The notes beneath the pieces are model-generated. The model searched no databases. It was given only the letters and a program-made list of their open reading frames with translations, and was not told the DNA's origin. A program made the translations under genes and the position numbers. Below, in pieces: positions 8,744-18,707 of a stretch of DNA of 57,523 nt. The DNA lies in contig JAIMAY010000015.1 in the NCBI GenBank assembly GCA_023511725.1, forward strand, positions 1 through 57,523, given 5' to 3'. Source of the DNA: Alicyclobacillus sp. (GTDB lineage: Bacteria; Bacillota; Bacilli; Alicyclobacillales; Alicyclobacillaceae). Position 1 is the first letter of the stretch. Each line of letters opens with the position of its first letter.

Positions 8744-9556
8744 GTGGATCTCGCCACTCTATCAGGAATCCTGCTGGCCCTCGCGTCGCTGATTGGGGCG
8801 TTCGTGCTGGATGGAGGGAAGATCACGGCGCTCTTGCAGCCCACGGCTGCCATGATTGTGTTCGGCGGCACCATCGGCGCCACGCTTGCCTCCGTGGGGA
8901 TACGCGACGTCATGACGATGATCAAGGGCTTGAAGATAGCGTTTCTGCACAAGCCGCAGGATCCGCTCAGCGTCATCGACCGCATCGTGGAATTCGCCGT
9001 CGTGGCGCGGCGTGAGGGACTGTTGGCGCTCGAGGATCTGGTCGAGCAGGACCCCGATGAATTTCTCAAATCCGGCATGCGCATGGTCGTCGACGGGGTT
9101 GATCCAGAGCAGGTGCGCAGCCGTCTGGAGATCGAGTTGCAGTACATGGAGACCCGTCACGAGGCGGGCGCCCGGTGCTTCGAAGCGGCGGGCGGTTTTG
9201 CCCCGACGATGGGCATCATCGGTACGGTCATGGGCCTGGTCCACGTGCTCGGCAATCTGAAGAGCATCGATACATTGGGGCCGCAGATTGCCACCGCGTT
9301 CACCGCAACGCTGTACGGTGTGGCAAGCGCCAACATCCTCTGGCTTCCCATCGCGAACAAGCTGAAGCGGCGAAGTGCGGAGGAGGTGCTGCTGCGCGAG
9401 ATCATGGCGGAGGGCATCCTCTCCGTTCAGGCCGGTGAGAACCCGAACCTGCTGCGTGACAAGCTGCGCGCCTTCCTCGCCTCGTCGGCGCGCGACAAGC
9501 GGCAGGCGGAGAAAGCGGGGGAGCAGGATGCGCAGACCGCGCAGGTTCAGGGGTAA
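8744..9556 (+). CDS. motA: Flagellar motor stator protein MotA
   Basis: A 270-residue protein with four transmembrane helices. A cytoplasmic loop of about 100 residues carries the charged region that contacts FliG. The last two TMs contain FAPTMGIIGTVMGLVHVL and FTATLYGVASANILWLPIANKL, both typical of MotA/TolQ/ExbB proton channels. The GTG start at 8744 follows AAGAGGAG. The downstream motB overlaps its 3' end by 29 nt. It implies that the cell is flagellated. Confidence 0.93.
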   Translation: MDLATLSGILLALASLIGAFVLDGGKITALLQPTAAMIVFGGTIGATLASVGIRDVMTMIKGLKIAFLHKPQDPLSVIDRIVEFAVVARREGLLALEDLVEQDPDEFLKSGMRMVVDGVDPEQVRSRLEIELQYMETRHEAGARCFEAAGGFAPTMGIIGTVMGLVHVLGNLKSIDTLGPQIATAFTATLYGVASANILWLPIANKLKRRSAEEVLLREIMAEGILSVQAGENPNLLRDKLRAFLASSARDKRQAEKAGEQDAQTAQVQG

Positions 9557-10328
9557 GGCGGGATCGCATGACAACCTGGACCGGTGGCTGATCACGTATG
9601 CGGACTTGATCACGCTGCTGCTCATCTTCTTTGTGGTCATGTATGCCATGTCGAAGGTGGACGTGGCGAAGTTCATGACGCTCTCGCAATCGCTGGCGAT
9701 GGCGCTTCACGATGCTCAGACGACGCCCGCGACGACCGTGAACGGCACGCTCGGGCCAAGCAAGCCGGCACTGCCGGAGAGCAATCAGACGAGCATGGCC
9801 AACCTCACGCAGCCTTCGCAGGGGACGCCCAAACCCGCGGAAACTGAGGAGGACAAGCAGCTCGACGAACTGTATCAGCAGATCAAGGTGTACATCCAGG
9901 AGCATCACCTGGAGGGGAACGTCACTGTCGTCGATGAACCGCGGGGGGTCCAGATCACGTTCCGCGACATCGTCCTCTTTGACACCGGGAAGGCCGACAT
10001 CAAGCCGCAGGCGCAGCAACTGCTGGCCGGACTTGTACCGTTCTTTCAGAAGCTCCCCAACAGCATCGTGATTGAGGGCTACACCGACAATCAGCCCATT
10101 CACACGGCGCAGTTTCCGTCCAACTGGGAGCTGTCGGCGGCGCGGGCAATTGGGGTGGTTCATTTTCTGGCCGATCACGGTGTTGCCCCAGACCGCCTCT
10201 CCGGCGTGGGCTACGGTGAGTATCACCCGGTCGTGCCGAACGACACGCCGGAACATCGGCAGCAGAATCGGCGCGTGAACATCGTCATCCTTCGTCAGCC
10301 CAACTCATCCACCGCACCTTCCTCCTAG
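9528..10328 (+). CDS. motB: Flagellar motor stator protein MotB
   Basis: A 266-residue partner of MotA. A short basic N-terminus is followed by one transmembrane helix carrying the ion-conducting aspartate D26 ([16 protein letters not shown]). A Thr/Gln/Pro-rich linker leads to a C-terminal OmpA-like peptidoglycan-binding domain (about residues 145-260; [23 protein letters not shown]-type and [10 protein letters not shown]). The ATG at 9528 lies inside motA and is preceded by GGGGGAG. Proton (MotB) or sodium (MotS) use cannot be decided from reading. Confidence 0.92.
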   Translation: MRRPRRFRGKAGSHDNLDRWLITYADLITLLLIFFVVMYAMSKVDVAKFMTLSQSLAMALHDAQTTPATTVNGTLGPSKPALPESNQTSMANLTQPSQGTPKPAETEEDKQLDELYQQIKVYIQEHHLEGNVTVVDEPRGVQITFRDIVLFDTGKADIKPQAQQLLAGLVPFFQKLPNSIVIEGYTDNQPIHTAQFPSNWELSAARAIGVVHFLADHGVAPDRLSGVGYGEYHPVVPNDTPEHRQQNRRVNIVILRQPNSSTAPSS

Positions 10329-10390
10329 CCATGGCTCGTCCTCTCAGGGTCTCCACCTGGCGAGGGGCGGCCTTGGCATCCCCTTCCTCT

Positions 10391-10404
10391 CGAACACTTG
10401 TTCC
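10391..10404. promoter_or_regulatory. LexA/SOS box upstream of uvrB
   Basis: CGAACACTTGTTCC matches the Bacillota LexA consensus CGAACRNRYGTTYC at 13 of 14 positions. It overlaps the predicted -35 hexamer of the uvrB promoter, where bound LexA would block RNA polymerase. Confidence 0.75.
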
Positions 10405-10427
10405 CGTCTTCGCCTGTGTGGTAACAT
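10398..10427 (+). promoter_or_regulatory. Predicted sigma-A promoter of uvrBA
   Basis: TTGTTC (10398-10403) and TAACAT (10422-10427) are separated by 18 nt. Transcription would start near 10434, consistent with translation from TTG 10477 rather than from GTG 10435. Confidence 0.5.
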
Positions 10428-10476
10428 AAATAATGTGGTGAAGAGTGTCCACAACCAGACACAGGGAGCGATCCAG

Positions 10477-12477
10477 TTGAAGGAAACGGGTGGGCGCTTT
10501 CAACTGGTGTCGGAATACGAGCCCAAGGGTGATCAGCCGGAGGCCATTGAACAGCTGGTGGATGGCGTCCAGCGCGGTCTGCGTCACCAGATCCTGCTCG
10601 GCGTGACCGGATCCGGGAAGACGTTCACGATGGCCAACGTGATCGCGAGGCTCAATCGACCGACGTTGGTGATTGCGCATAACAAGACGCTGGCAGCGCA
10701 GTTGGCCGCGGAGTTCAGGGAGTTCTTCCCGCACAACGCGGTCGAGTACTTCGTCAGCTACTACGACTATTATCAGCCGGAGGCGTACATTCCGGCGACC
10801 GACACATACATCGAGAAGGATGCCAAGATCAACGACGAGATCGACAAGCTCCGCCACTCGGCCACGGCGTCTCTGCTGGAGCGCAACGATGTGATTGTGG
10901 TCGCGAGCGTCTCGGCCATCTACGGCTTGGGTGACCCGGATGAGTATCGCGATCACGTCCTCTCCCTCCGCCAGGGCGCCGTTCGCAGCCGCGACTACAT
11001 CCTGCGCAAGCTGGTCGACATGCAGTATGAGCGCAACGACATCAACTTCCAGCGCGGGACGTTCCGGGTGCGCGGTGACGTGATTGAGATCTTCCCGGCG
11101 TCGCGAACGGAACAGGCCATCCGCATCGAGCTGTTCGGCGACGAGATTGAACGGATCACGGAGATCAACGTGGTCACGGGGGAGATCCTCGGCACGCGCG
11201 AGCACGTCGGCATCTTCCCGGCATCGCACTATGTCACCTCGCGCGAGCGCTTGGAGCGGGCGATTGTGCGTATCCGCGAGGAACTCGCGGAGCGTTTGGC
11301 GGAACTGCGGGCGCAGGGTAAGCTGCTGGAGGCGCAGCGCCTGGAGCAGCGCACCAACTACGACATCGAGATGATGCTGGAGATGGGGTTCTGCTCCGGG
11401 ATTGAGAACTATTCGCGCCACCTCGAGGGGCGCGCCGCCGGCGAGCCGCCGCACACGCTGCTCGACTACTTTCCGCCCGGCTTTCTCACGTTCATCGACG
11501 AGTCGCACCAGACGCTCCCGCAGATCCAGGCCATGTATGGCGGCGACCGGACGCGGAAGGAGACGCTGATTGAGCATGGTTTCCGCCTGCCCTCGGCGGC
11601 GGACAACCGGCCGCTGACGTTCGAGGAGTTTGAGCAGCGGATTGGCCAGGTGATCTACGTCTCGGCGACGCCGGGCCCGTATGAACTGGAGCATCAGGAG
11701 CGGCTGGTGGAGCAGATCATCCGTCCTACGGGCCTCCTGGATCCTGAGATCTTCGTGCGGCCGACGAAGGGCCAAATCGATGATCTGGTCGGGGAGATCA
11801 ACCTTCGCATCCGCCGCAACGAACGGGTGTTGGTGACGACGCTGACGAAGAAGATGGCCGAGGACCTGACGGATTACCTGAAGGAGCTCGGGATCAAGGT
11901 CCGTTATCTGCACTCGGACATCAAGACGATTGAGCGCATGGTGATCCTCCGGGATCTCCGCCTTGGAGTGTTCGACGTGCTCGTCGGCATCAACCTGCTG
12001 CGCGAGGGTCTGGATCTGCCCGAAGTGTCGCTGGTGGCCATCCTCGATGCGGACAAGGAGGGTTTCCTGCGCGCGGAACGCTCCTTGATCCAGACGATTG
12101 GCCGCGCGGCACGCAACGCAAATGGCCAGGTGATCATGTACGCCGATAAGATCACGGAGTCGATGCGGATCGCCATCGACGAAACCGAGCGGCGCCGGCG
12201 CAAGCAGATGGAGTACAACAAGAAGCACGGCATCACGCCGCAGACTGTGCAGAAGGCCGTGCGCGACGTGATTGAGGCGGTCAAGGCGGCGGAGGAGAAA
12301 TCCGAGTATGTGACGCTGGCCGAGCGGGCGCTGTCGATGTCGGCCAAGGAGCGCAGGCAACTCATCGCCAAGCTGGAGCAGGAGATGCGCCAGGCGGCAA
12401 AAGACCTGCAGTTTGAGCGGGCGGCGGAGTTGCGTGATCTGATCATCGAGCTGTCGGAGCAAGGGGTGAGGGTGTGA
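10477..12477 (+). CDS. uvrB: Excinuclease ABC subunit B
   Basis: A 666-residue DNA damage-recognition helicase of nucleotide excision repair. Visible are Walker A GVTGSGKT (residues 42-49), the beta-hairpin region ([14 protein letters not shown]), helicase motifs including [10 protein letters not shown] and ATPGPYE, motif [11 protein letters not shown], and a C-terminal UVR motif near the end. TTG 10477 is chosen because GGGAG lies 8 nt upstream and the N-terminus then resembles other UvrB proteins ([15 protein letters not shown]). GTG 10435 would add 14 residues without a ribosome site. The stop overlaps the uvrA start (GTGA). Regulation by LexA is likely from the box at 10391. Confidence 0.95.
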   Translation: MKETGGRFQLVSEYEPKGDQPEAIEQLVDGVQRGLRHQILLGVTGSGKTFTMANVIARLNRPTLVIAHNKTLAAQLAAEFREFFPHNAVEYFVSYYDYYQPEAYIPATDTYIEKDAKINDEIDKLRHSATASLLERNDVIVVASVSAIYGLGDPDEYRDHVLSLRQGAVRSRDYILRKLVDMQYERNDINFQRGTFRVRGDVIEIFPASRTEQAIRIELFGDEIERITEINVVTGEILGTREHVGIFPASHYVTSRERLERAIVRIREELAERLAELRAQGKLLEAQRLEQRTNYDIEMMLEMGFCSGIENYSRHLEGRAAGEPPHTLLDYFPPGFLTFIDESHQTLPQIQAMYGGDRTRKETLIEHGFRLPSAADNRPLTFEEFEQRIGQVIYVSATPGPYELEHQERLVEQIIRPTGLLDPEIFVRPTKGQIDDLVGEINLRIRRNERVLVTTLTKKMAEDLTDYLKELGIKVRYLHSDIKTIERMVILRDLRLGVFDVLVGINLLREGLDLPEVSLVAILDADKEGFLRAERSLIQTIGRAARNANGQVIMYADKITESMRIAIDETERRRRKQMEYNKKHGITPQTVQKAVRDVIEAVKAAEEKSEYVTLAERALSMSAKERRQLIAKLEQEMRQAAKDLQFERAAELRDLIIELSEQGVRV

Positions 12478-15335
12478 CACAGGAGGCCATCATCGTCAAG
12501 GGCGCGCGCGCCCACAACCTGAAGAACATCGACGTGGTCATCCCTCGGGACAAGTTCGTGGTGATCACGGGGTTGAGCGGCTCCGGCAAATCGTCGTTGG
12601 CGTTCGACACCATCTATGCGGAGGGGCAGCGGCGGTACGTGGAGTCCCTGTCGGCATACGCGCGCCAGTTCCTCGGCCAGATGGACAAACCGGACGTGGA
12701 CTCCATCGACGGCCTGTCGCCCGCCATCTCCATCGACCAGAAGACCACCAGCCGCAACCCGCGCTCCACCGTCGGCACGGTGACGGAGATCTACGACTAC
12801 CTGCGCTTGCTGTTTGCCCGTGTGGGCCAGCCCTACTGCCCCAATTGCGGTATCCCCATCACGTCGCAGACGGTCGAGCAGATGGTCGACCGGTTGCTCG
12901 AGTATCCGGAGGGGACGCGCCTGCAGGTGCTGGCGCCGCTGGTACGCGGGCGCAAAGGTGAGCATCAGAAGTTGCTCGAGGACATCCGCAAGCAGGGTTA
13001 CGTCCGGGTGCGCGTCGACGGCGAGGTGCGGGACGTCAGCGAGCCGATTTCGCTGGAGAAGAACAAAAAGCACAACATCGAGGTGGTCGTCGACCGGATC
13101 ATCATCCGGCCGGATGTGCAGGGGCGCCTCGCGGATTCGCTGGAGACCGCGCTGGGGTTGGCGGGCGGCATCGTGCTGGTGGACGTCATTGGCCGAGAGG
13201 AACTCCTGTTCAGTCAGAACCACGCCTGCCCCAACTGCGGTTTCAGCGTGGACGAGCTCGCGCCTCGCATGTTCTCGTTCAACAGCCCGTTCGGCGCGTG
13301 CGAGGCGTGCAGCGGGCTGGGTGTGAACATGGAGATTGACGAGGAGCTCGTGATCCCAGACTGGAGCCGCTCGATTGCCGAGGGTGCGATTGTGCCTTGG
13401 GCGGGCAGCACCTCGACCTACTATCCGAAGCTGCTGGAGGCGGCGTGTCGCAGCTTCGGGATCGACATTCATATGCCGGTGTCGGAGATCCCCGAGGATC
13501 AGCTGCACAAGATCCTGCACGGCAGTGGCGAACGGATCCGTTTCACATATGAGAACGACTTCGGTCAGGTGAAGACTGCCGAGATCCCGTACGAAGGCGT
13601 CATACCCAACCTGGAGCGGCGCTATCGCGAGACGGCCTCGGACGGGATCCGCGAGTTCATCGAGGGATTCATGAGCGCACGCCCCTGTCCCGCCTGCGGC
13701 GGCCGGCGCCTGAAGCCGCAGAGCTTGGCGGTCAAGGTGGGCGGGCTGAACATCGCCGAGGTCACGGAGATGACGGTGCGCGAGGCCCTTGAGTTCTTCG
13801 AGCGGCTGGAACTCACGCCGAAGGAGCAGCAGATTGCGCACCTGGTGCTGCGCGAGATCCGGGCGCGCCTCGGCTTCCTGCGCGACGTGGGCCTCGACTA
13901 CCTGACGCTGGCGCGGTCGGCCGGCACCCTGTCCGGCGGCGAGGCGCAGCGCATCCGGCTTGCCACGCAGCTGGGGTCCAGCCTCACCGGAGTGCTGTAC
14001 GTCTTGGATGAGCCGAGCATTGGCCTGCACCAGCGTGACAACGAGAAGCTGATCCATACGCTGGAGAAGATGCGCGATCTCGGCAACACCCTGATCGTCG
14101 TCGAACACGACGAGGACACCATGCTCGCGGCCGATTACATCATCGACATGGGCCCCGGGGCCGGGGTGCATGGCGGGGAGGTCGTGGCGGCGGGATCGCC
14201 CGTACAGATCATGGAGGATGCCCGGTCGCTCACGGGCCAGTACCTGTCCGGTCGGCGCTTCATCCCGGTGCCGGAGCGGCGGCGTGAGCCGGGGAAGCGG
14301 TTTATCGAGGTGGTCGGCGCGGAGGAGCACAACCTCAAGCGCATCAACGTGCGGATTCCGCTCGGGCTGTTCGTGTGCGTGACGGGTGTGTCTGGGTCCG
14401 GCAAGTCCACCTTGGTGAATGAGATCATCTACAAGGCGCTTGCGCGCGAGGTCAATCGCGCTCGTGTCCGCCCGGGCCGGCATGAGCGGATCCTCGGCCT
14501 GGAGCACCTGGACAAAGTGGTGGACATTGACCAGTCGCCGATTGGCCGCACGCCGCGATCCAACCCGGCGACGTACACGGGCGTGTTCGACGACATCCGC
14601 GACCTGTTCGCGGCGACGACGGAAGCCAAGATGCGCGGATATAAAAAGGGCCGGTTCAGTTTCAACGTCCGCGGCGGGCGCTGCGAGGCGTGCCGGGGCG
14701 ATGGCATCATCAAGATTGAGATGCACTTTTTGCCCGACGTGTACGTGCCGTGCGAGGTCTGCAAGGGCAAACGCTACAACCGCGAGACGCTGGAGGTCCG
14801 CTATAAGGGCAAAAACATTGCGGAAGTGCTGGATATGACGATTGAAGACGCGCTGCACTTTTTCGAGAACATCCCGCGCATTCAGCGCAAGCTGCAGACG
14901 CTGGTGGATGTGGGGCTCGGCTACATGAAACTGGGCCAGCCGGCGACGACGCTCTCCGGCGGCGAGGCGCAGCGCGTCAAGCTCGCGTCCGAGTTGCACC
15001 GGCGCAGCAACGGCCGCACGCTGTACATCCTGGATGAGCCCACGACCGGGCTGCACGTGGCGGACATCGAAAGACTGCTGGCGGTTCTGCATCGCCTGGT
15101 CGACAACGGCGACACGGTGCTGGTCATCGAGCACAACCTGGATGTGATCAAAACCGCGGACTGGCTGATTGATCTCGGCCCCGAAGGCGGCGACGGCGGC
15201 GGCCAGGTGGTGGCGACGGGTACGCCGGAACAGGTGTGTGAGGTACCGGCGTCGTACACCGGGCGCTTCCTCAAGCCCATCCTCGAGCGTGACCGGGCAA
15301 GAGCGCGGCGCGCCGCGGAGGCACTGTCGTCATGA
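12474..15335 (+). CDS. uvrA: Excinuclease ABC subunit A
   Basis: A 953-residue protein with two ABC ATPase halves: Walker [10 protein letters not shown] near the N-terminus and GVSGSGKST near residue 640, and signatures [13 protein letters not shown] and [13 protein letters not shown]. Zinc-binding CPNCG and CXXC pairs are present in both halves (including CEACRGDG and [10 protein letters not shown]). UvrA dimers scan DNA and load UvrB. Translation starts at GTG 12474, overlapping the uvrB stop, so the two genes form one operon. The stop in turn overlaps the next gene's ATG. Confidence 0.96.
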   Translation: MTQEAIIVKGARAHNLKNIDVVIPRDKFVVITGLSGSGKSSLAFDTIYAEGQRRYVESLSAYARQFLGQMDKPDVDSIDGLSPAISIDQKTTSRNPRSTVGTVTEIYDYLRLLFARVGQPYCPNCGIPITSQTVEQMVDRLLEYPEGTRLQVLAPLVRGRKGEHQKLLEDIRKQGYVRVRVDGEVRDVSEPISLEKNKKHNIEVVVDRIIIRPDVQGRLADSLETALGLAGGIVLVDVIGREELLFSQNHACPNCGFSVDELAPRMFSFNSPFGACEACSGLGVNMEIDEELVIPDWSRSIAEGAIVPWAGSTSTYYPKLLEAACRSFGIDIHMPVSEIPEDQLHKILHGSGERIRFTYENDFGQVKTAEIPYEGVIPNLERRYRETASDGIREFIEGFMSARPCPACGGRRLKPQSLAVKVGGLNIAEVTEMTVREALEFFERLELTPKEQQIAHLVLREIRARLGFLRDVGLDYLTLARSAGTLSGGEAQRIRLATQLGSSLTGVLYVLDEPSIGLHQRDNEKLIHTLEKMRDLGNTLIVVEHDEDTMLAADYIIDMGPGAGVHGGEVVAAGSPVQIMEDARSLTGQYLSGRRFIPVPERRREPGKRFIEVVGAEEHNLKRINVRIPLGLFVCVTGVSGSGKSTLVNEIIYKALAREVNRARVRPGRHERILGLEHLDKVVDIDQSPIGRTPRSNPATYTGVFDDIRDLFAATTEAKMRGYKKGRFSFNVRGGRCEACRGDGIIKIEMHFLPDVYVPCEVCKGKRYNRETLEVRYKGKNIAEVLDMTIEDALHFFENIPRIQRKLQTLVDVGLGYMKLGQPATTLSGGEAQRVKLASELHRRSNGRTLYILDEPTTGLHVADIERLLAVLHRLVDNGDTVLVIEHNLDVIKTADWLIDLGPEGGDGGGQVVATGTPEQVCEVPASYTGRFLKPILERDRARARRAAEALSS

Positions 15336-16513
15336 CCTCGCCGGCTGGTCCGGGACAGACGGCCGGGGAAGGCGGCGCGTGGCAGGCGTGGCTGGACGCC
15401 CTCGGGCAGGAGACCGGCGTTCGTCTGCGGGTGCGCGCGTACGAGGGGGACGGAGGCCGGGATCGGCAGCCGGGGGATTGGTGGCGTGACGGCCGCCGCT
15501 GGTGCGTGCACCTGGCCCCCGGGGTGTACGCGTTGTTGGAGGAGGACACACCGGAGGTGGTCCGCCGGCTGCTCTCCTTCAGCATTCGCCAGATGGGCAC
15601 GGTTCAGCCGGCGTGGGCGGAGCGGGTACAGGAGGCCGTCCATGGGCTGCAGAAGCTATCCGCCGCAGACCTGCTGGCCGCATGGCAGGGCGATCCGCTC
15701 ATCGCCGCGCCGCATCTGGTTCCCCGCACTGCGCGTTTTCCCGCCTGGTTCATCTGGCTCGACATCACGGACGGCATGGCGACGGAGGCCCATGACGAGG
15801 TGCGGGCGGCGGTCGAGGGCTTTCATCCCGCTGGGCAGGTGTGCTGGCTGCCCCCGTCCGGCCCCGGCGGCGGCTTGTCCGCGCTATTGTGGTGGCCCAT
15901 GCCGGAGCCAGCGGAGGCGGATCGGGATGAGGAGGAACCTGATCCCGGCGAGTCAGCATCCGCTTCGGCCCATCCGGCAGAGTCTGTGATCCGCCGCCAC
16001 GCCGCACGCCTGCTGCAGACCCTGGCGGCCGATGAGATGGGGGCTGAAGCGAGCCTTGGCTGCCGGATGGATACGCCGGCCGATGCCTGGCGCAGCCTGG
16101 TCACCGCGGTCATGGCGAGGCGGCAACGGCAATGGCTGACGGATGCGGCGCGCATGCGCGATGGTGTCAGTGGCTGGGCCGATGAGCCCTGGCTGTGGAC
16201 GGCGGCGGGGCTGCCGACGGCGGTGCGCGAGTGGCTTCGGCGGACGGCCGCCGAGCACGCGGCAGGGGACGTCTTCGCCAACCCGGATGTTGCCGAGACG
16301 CTGCAGGGCATGATCCAGGCGGACCTCAACATCAGCGAGGCCGCGCGCCGCCTGTATCTGCACAGAAACACGCTGATCAACCGCATTGAGCGGATTCGAG
16401 AGGCCACCGGCTACGATCTGCGGCGGTTCCGCGATGCGTCGGAGTTGTGGTTGCTGTGGCTGCTGCAGCGAACGGAGTTGGGCGATCCGCACAATCCCGC
16501 GCCCGAAGTGTAG
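15332..16513 (+). CDS. PucR/CdaR-type transcriptional regulator
   Basis: A 393-residue protein. The C-terminal ~60 residues form a PucR-family helix-turn-helix (about 325-385; [20 protein letters not shown]). This arrangement is used by CdaR/PucR-type activators of sugar-acid or purine use. The N-terminal ~300 residues show no recognisable sensor motif. ATG 15332 overlaps the uvrA stop (ATGA), so it is probably translationally coupled to uvrBA, an odd place for a metabolic regulator. Target unknown. Confidence 0.7.
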   Translation: MTSPAGPGQTAGEGGAWQAWLDALGQETGVRLRVRAYEGDGGRDRQPGDWWRDGRRWCVHLAPGVYALLEEDTPEVVRRLLSFSIRQMGTVQPAWAERVQEAVHGLQKLSAADLLAAWQGDPLIAAPHLVPRTARFPAWFIWLDITDGMATEAHDEVRAAVEGFHPAGQVCWLPPSGPGGGLSALLWWPMPEPAEADRDEEEPDPGESASASAHPAESVIRRHAARLLQTLAADEMGAEASLGCRMDTPADAWRSLVTAVMARRQRQWLTDAARMRDGVSGWADEPWLWTAAGLPTAVREWLRRTAAEHAAGDVFANPDVAETLQGMIQADLNISEAARRLYLHRNTLINRIERIREATGYDLRRFRDASELWLLWLLQRTELGDPHNPAPEV

Positions 16514-16549
16514 GCAGGATGTCTCTCCCAAGCCCTCCCGCACGGTGTT

Positions 16550-16574
16550 TATACTGGCGGTGAAAGCGCTTGAC
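16550..16574 (+). promoter_or_regulatory. -10 element and cre (CcpA) site upstream of the msmX-hprK operon
   Basis: TATACT (16550-16555) is followed by TGAAAGCGCTTGAC at 16561-16574. The latter matches the perfect cre palindrome TGAAAGCGCTTTCA at 12 of 14 positions. The site would lie at the transcription start, where CcpA usually represses. No convincing -35 was found. Confidence 0.55.
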
Positions 16575-16594
16575 TCAGGCGAGGAGGCAACACC

Positions 16595-17710
16595 ATGGCA
16601 CGCGTGAAGCTGGAGCACGTATGGAAGAAGTACAGCGGCGACGTGGTCGCTGTGCGCGATTTCAACCTGGACATTGACGACAAGGAATTCGTGGTTTTCG
16701 TCGGTCCGTCGGGTTGCGGTAAGACGACGACGCTGCGCATGATTGCCGGCTTGGAGGACATCACCTCCGGCGACCTGTACATCGGCGACCGGCGCGTGAA
16801 CGACGTGGCGCCGAAGGACCGCGACATCGCGATGGTGTTTCAGAACTACGCCCTGTATCCGCACATGACCGTGTACGAGAACATGGCGTTCGGTTTGAAG
16901 CTGCGGAAGGTGCCAAAGGCCGAGATCGACAAGCGGGTGAAGGAAGCCGCGAAGATCCTCGGCATCGACCATCTACTGGACCGCAAACCGAAGGCGCTCT
17001 CGGGTGGTCAGCGGCAGCGCGTGGCGCTGGGCCGCGCGATTGTGCGTGAGCCGCAGGTGTTCCTGATGGACGAGCCGCTGTCCAACCTGGACGCGAAGCT
17101 GCGCGTGCAGATGCGCGCCGAGATCCGCAAGTTGCACCAACGCATCCAGACGACGACCATCTACGTCACGCACGACCAGACGGAAGCCATGACGATGGGT
17201 GACCGGATTGTGGTCATGCGCGACGGCGTGATCCAGCAGGTCGATACGCCGCAGCGCATCTACAGCCACCCGGTGAACATGTTTGTCGCGGGCTTCATCG
17301 GATCGCCGGCGATGAACTTCATCCGCGGCGAACTGGTGGAGGACGGTGGCCAGATCTACTTCCGCGCGCCGGAGTGGAACATCCGGCTGCCGGAAGGGCG
17401 CCACCAGGCGCTGCGCAACGCCGGCGTCATCGGCAAATCGGTGGTGCTGGGCGTCCGTCCCGAGGACATCCATGATGAAGAGGTGTTCCAGTCCGCGTAT
17501 CCCGAGGCGACCGTGCGGGCTCGGATTGAGGTGGTCGAGCACATGGGGTCCGAGCTCTATCTCCACCTGACGAAGGGCGGCCAGACGTTCGTGGGGCGCG
17601 TGGCGTCGCGCTTCGACTTCCGGCCGGGTCAGGACACGCAGTTGGTGCTCGACCTCAACAAGATTCACATCTTTGACGCCGAAACGGAAGAGGCGGTTCA
17701 GTTCTCGTGA
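16595..17710 (+). CDS. msmX: Sugar ABC transporter ATP-binding protein (MsmX/UgpC family)
   Basis: A 371-residue ABC ATPase. Walker A GPSGCGKTT is at residues 37-45, signature LSGGQRQRVALGRAI near 136, and Walker B VFLMDEPLSNLDAKL. The C-terminal regulatory TOBE/OB region (about 240-365) is typical of CUT1 sugar importers. No permease or solute-binding gene is adjacent, which fits the MsmX/UgpC mode where one ATPase energises several importers. A strong GAGGAGG precedes ATG 16595. The stop overlaps hprK, and the upstream cre suggests carbon catabolite control. Confidence 0.88.
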   Translation: MARVKLEHVWKKYSGDVVAVRDFNLDIDDKEFVVFVGPSGCGKTTTLRMIAGLEDITSGDLYIGDRRVNDVAPKDRDIAMVFQNYALYPHMTVYENMAFGLKLRKVPKAEIDKRVKEAAKILGIDHLLDRKPKALSGGQRQRVALGRAIVREPQVFLMDEPLSNLDAKLRVQMRAEIRKLHQRIQTTTIYVTHDQTEAMTMGDRIVVMRDGVIQQVDTPQRIYSHPVNMFVAGFIGSPAMNFIRGELVEDGGQIYFRAPEWNIRLPEGRHQALRNAGVIGKSVVLGVRPEDIHDEEVFQSAYPEATVRARIEVVEHMGSELYLHLTKGGQTFVGRVASRFDFRPGQDTQLVLDLNKIHIFDAETEEAVQFS

Positions 17711-18645
17711 GCAGCGAACGCTCCATCACGGTCGCCGAACTGGTCGAGGGATTGGGACTCACGGTTTTTACGCCGGATGCCGACTTTGACCGGAGGATTG
17801 CGACGATGGACATCAACCGGCCGGGCCTGGCACTGGCCGGTTATCTCCGTTATCATCCGGCGGATCGGATCCAGCTTTTGGGGCGGACGGAACTGTCGTT
17901 TCTGACGGGCATGGACAGCCGTGAGCAGGCGCTGCGCGTGTTCGCCTTCTGCTCGTACGAGCAGACGCCGTGCGTGGTGGTGGCCCGGGGAGAGGCGCCG
18001 CCGCCGTCGCTGCTGCTGGAAGCGCAGGCGCGCCGCCTGCCCATCCTCGGCACGTCCATGGTCACCACGCGCGCCGCTTCGGTGATCTCACAGTTCCTCG
18101 AGGAGCGGCTGGCGCCAGAAACGATGATCCACGGCGTGCTGGTCGACGTGTACGGTATCGGCATCCTGATCACGGGTTCCAGCGGGATAGGCAAAAGCGA
18201 GACGGCGTTGGAACTCGTCAAGCGCGGGCACCGGCTGGTCGCCGATGATGCGGTCATCATCCGGCAGGTGTCCGACAACACCCTGGTCGGCACGGCGCCG
18301 CCGCTGTTGCAGTATCTGATAGAGATCCGCGGCCTCGGGGTTCTGAATGCCATGACGCTGTTCGGCGCCGGGGCGGTGCGGACGCACAAGAAAGTCGCCA
18401 TGGTCATCCACCTGGAGGCTTGGCGGGACGACGTGGCCTATGACCGGTTGGGGCTGGACGAGGAGAAGGTCAAGATCCTCGATACCGAACTGCCCTCCAT
18501 CACCGTGCCGGTGCGGCCCGGTCGCAACCTGGCGGTGATTGTCGAGGTGGCGGCCATGAACTACCGCCTGAAGGCGATGGGGTACCACGCGGCGCGCACG
18601 TTCACGGAGCAGTTGCGCGAGGCGATTGAGGGTCAACAGCGTTGA
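17707..18645 (+). CDS. hprK: HPr kinase/phosphorylase
   Basis: A 312-residue bifunctional enzyme that phosphorylates Ser46 of HPr and Crh and reverses this with phosphate. The catalytic H142 (IHGVLVDVYG) precedes P-loop GSSGIGKS (157-164). The family signature LIEIRGLGVLN follows at about 206-216. The GTG start at 17707 overlaps the msmX stop. hprK more often sits next to lgt, so coupling to a sugar-importer ATPase behind a cre site is notable. It suggests that its product feeds back on its own transcription through CcpA. Confidence 0.93.
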   Translation: MSSERSITVAELVEGLGLTVFTPDADFDRRIATMDINRPGLALAGYLRYHPADRIQLLGRTELSFLTGMDSREQALRVFAFCSYEQTPCVVVARGEAPPPSLLLEAQARRLPILGTSMVTTRAASVISQFLEERLAPETMIHGVLVDVYGIGILITGSSGIGKSETALELVKRGHRLVADDAVIIRQVSDNTLVGTAPPLLQYLIEIRGLGVLNAMTLFGAGAVRTHKKVAMVIHLEAWRDDVAYDRLGLDEEKVKILDTELPSITVPVRPGRNLAVIVEVAAMNYRLKAMGYHAARTFTEQLREAIEGQQR

Positions 18646-18661
18646 ATCCGGGGCAAGGCGA

Positions 18662-18691
18662 AGGGCCGGCTGATTTCAGCCGGCCCTCGTT
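18662..18691. terminator. Bidirectional terminator between hprK and argS
   Basis: 12-bp perfect arms (18662-18673 and 18676-18687) with a 2-nt spacer, followed by CGTTTC on the plus strand. The two flanking genes converge. The short T-run makes efficiency uncertain. Confidence 0.65.
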
Positions 18692-18707
18692 TCGCAGTCT
18701 GTGCCGC

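Noticed and set aside
11904-15134. Very long minus-strand frame opposite uvrB/uvrA (and similar ones opposite 1424-4240, 10285-12480 and 4868-6160)
   Set aside because: Shadow frames typical of high-GC DNA; the plus-strand genes are certain and the antisense translations have no recognisable domains.
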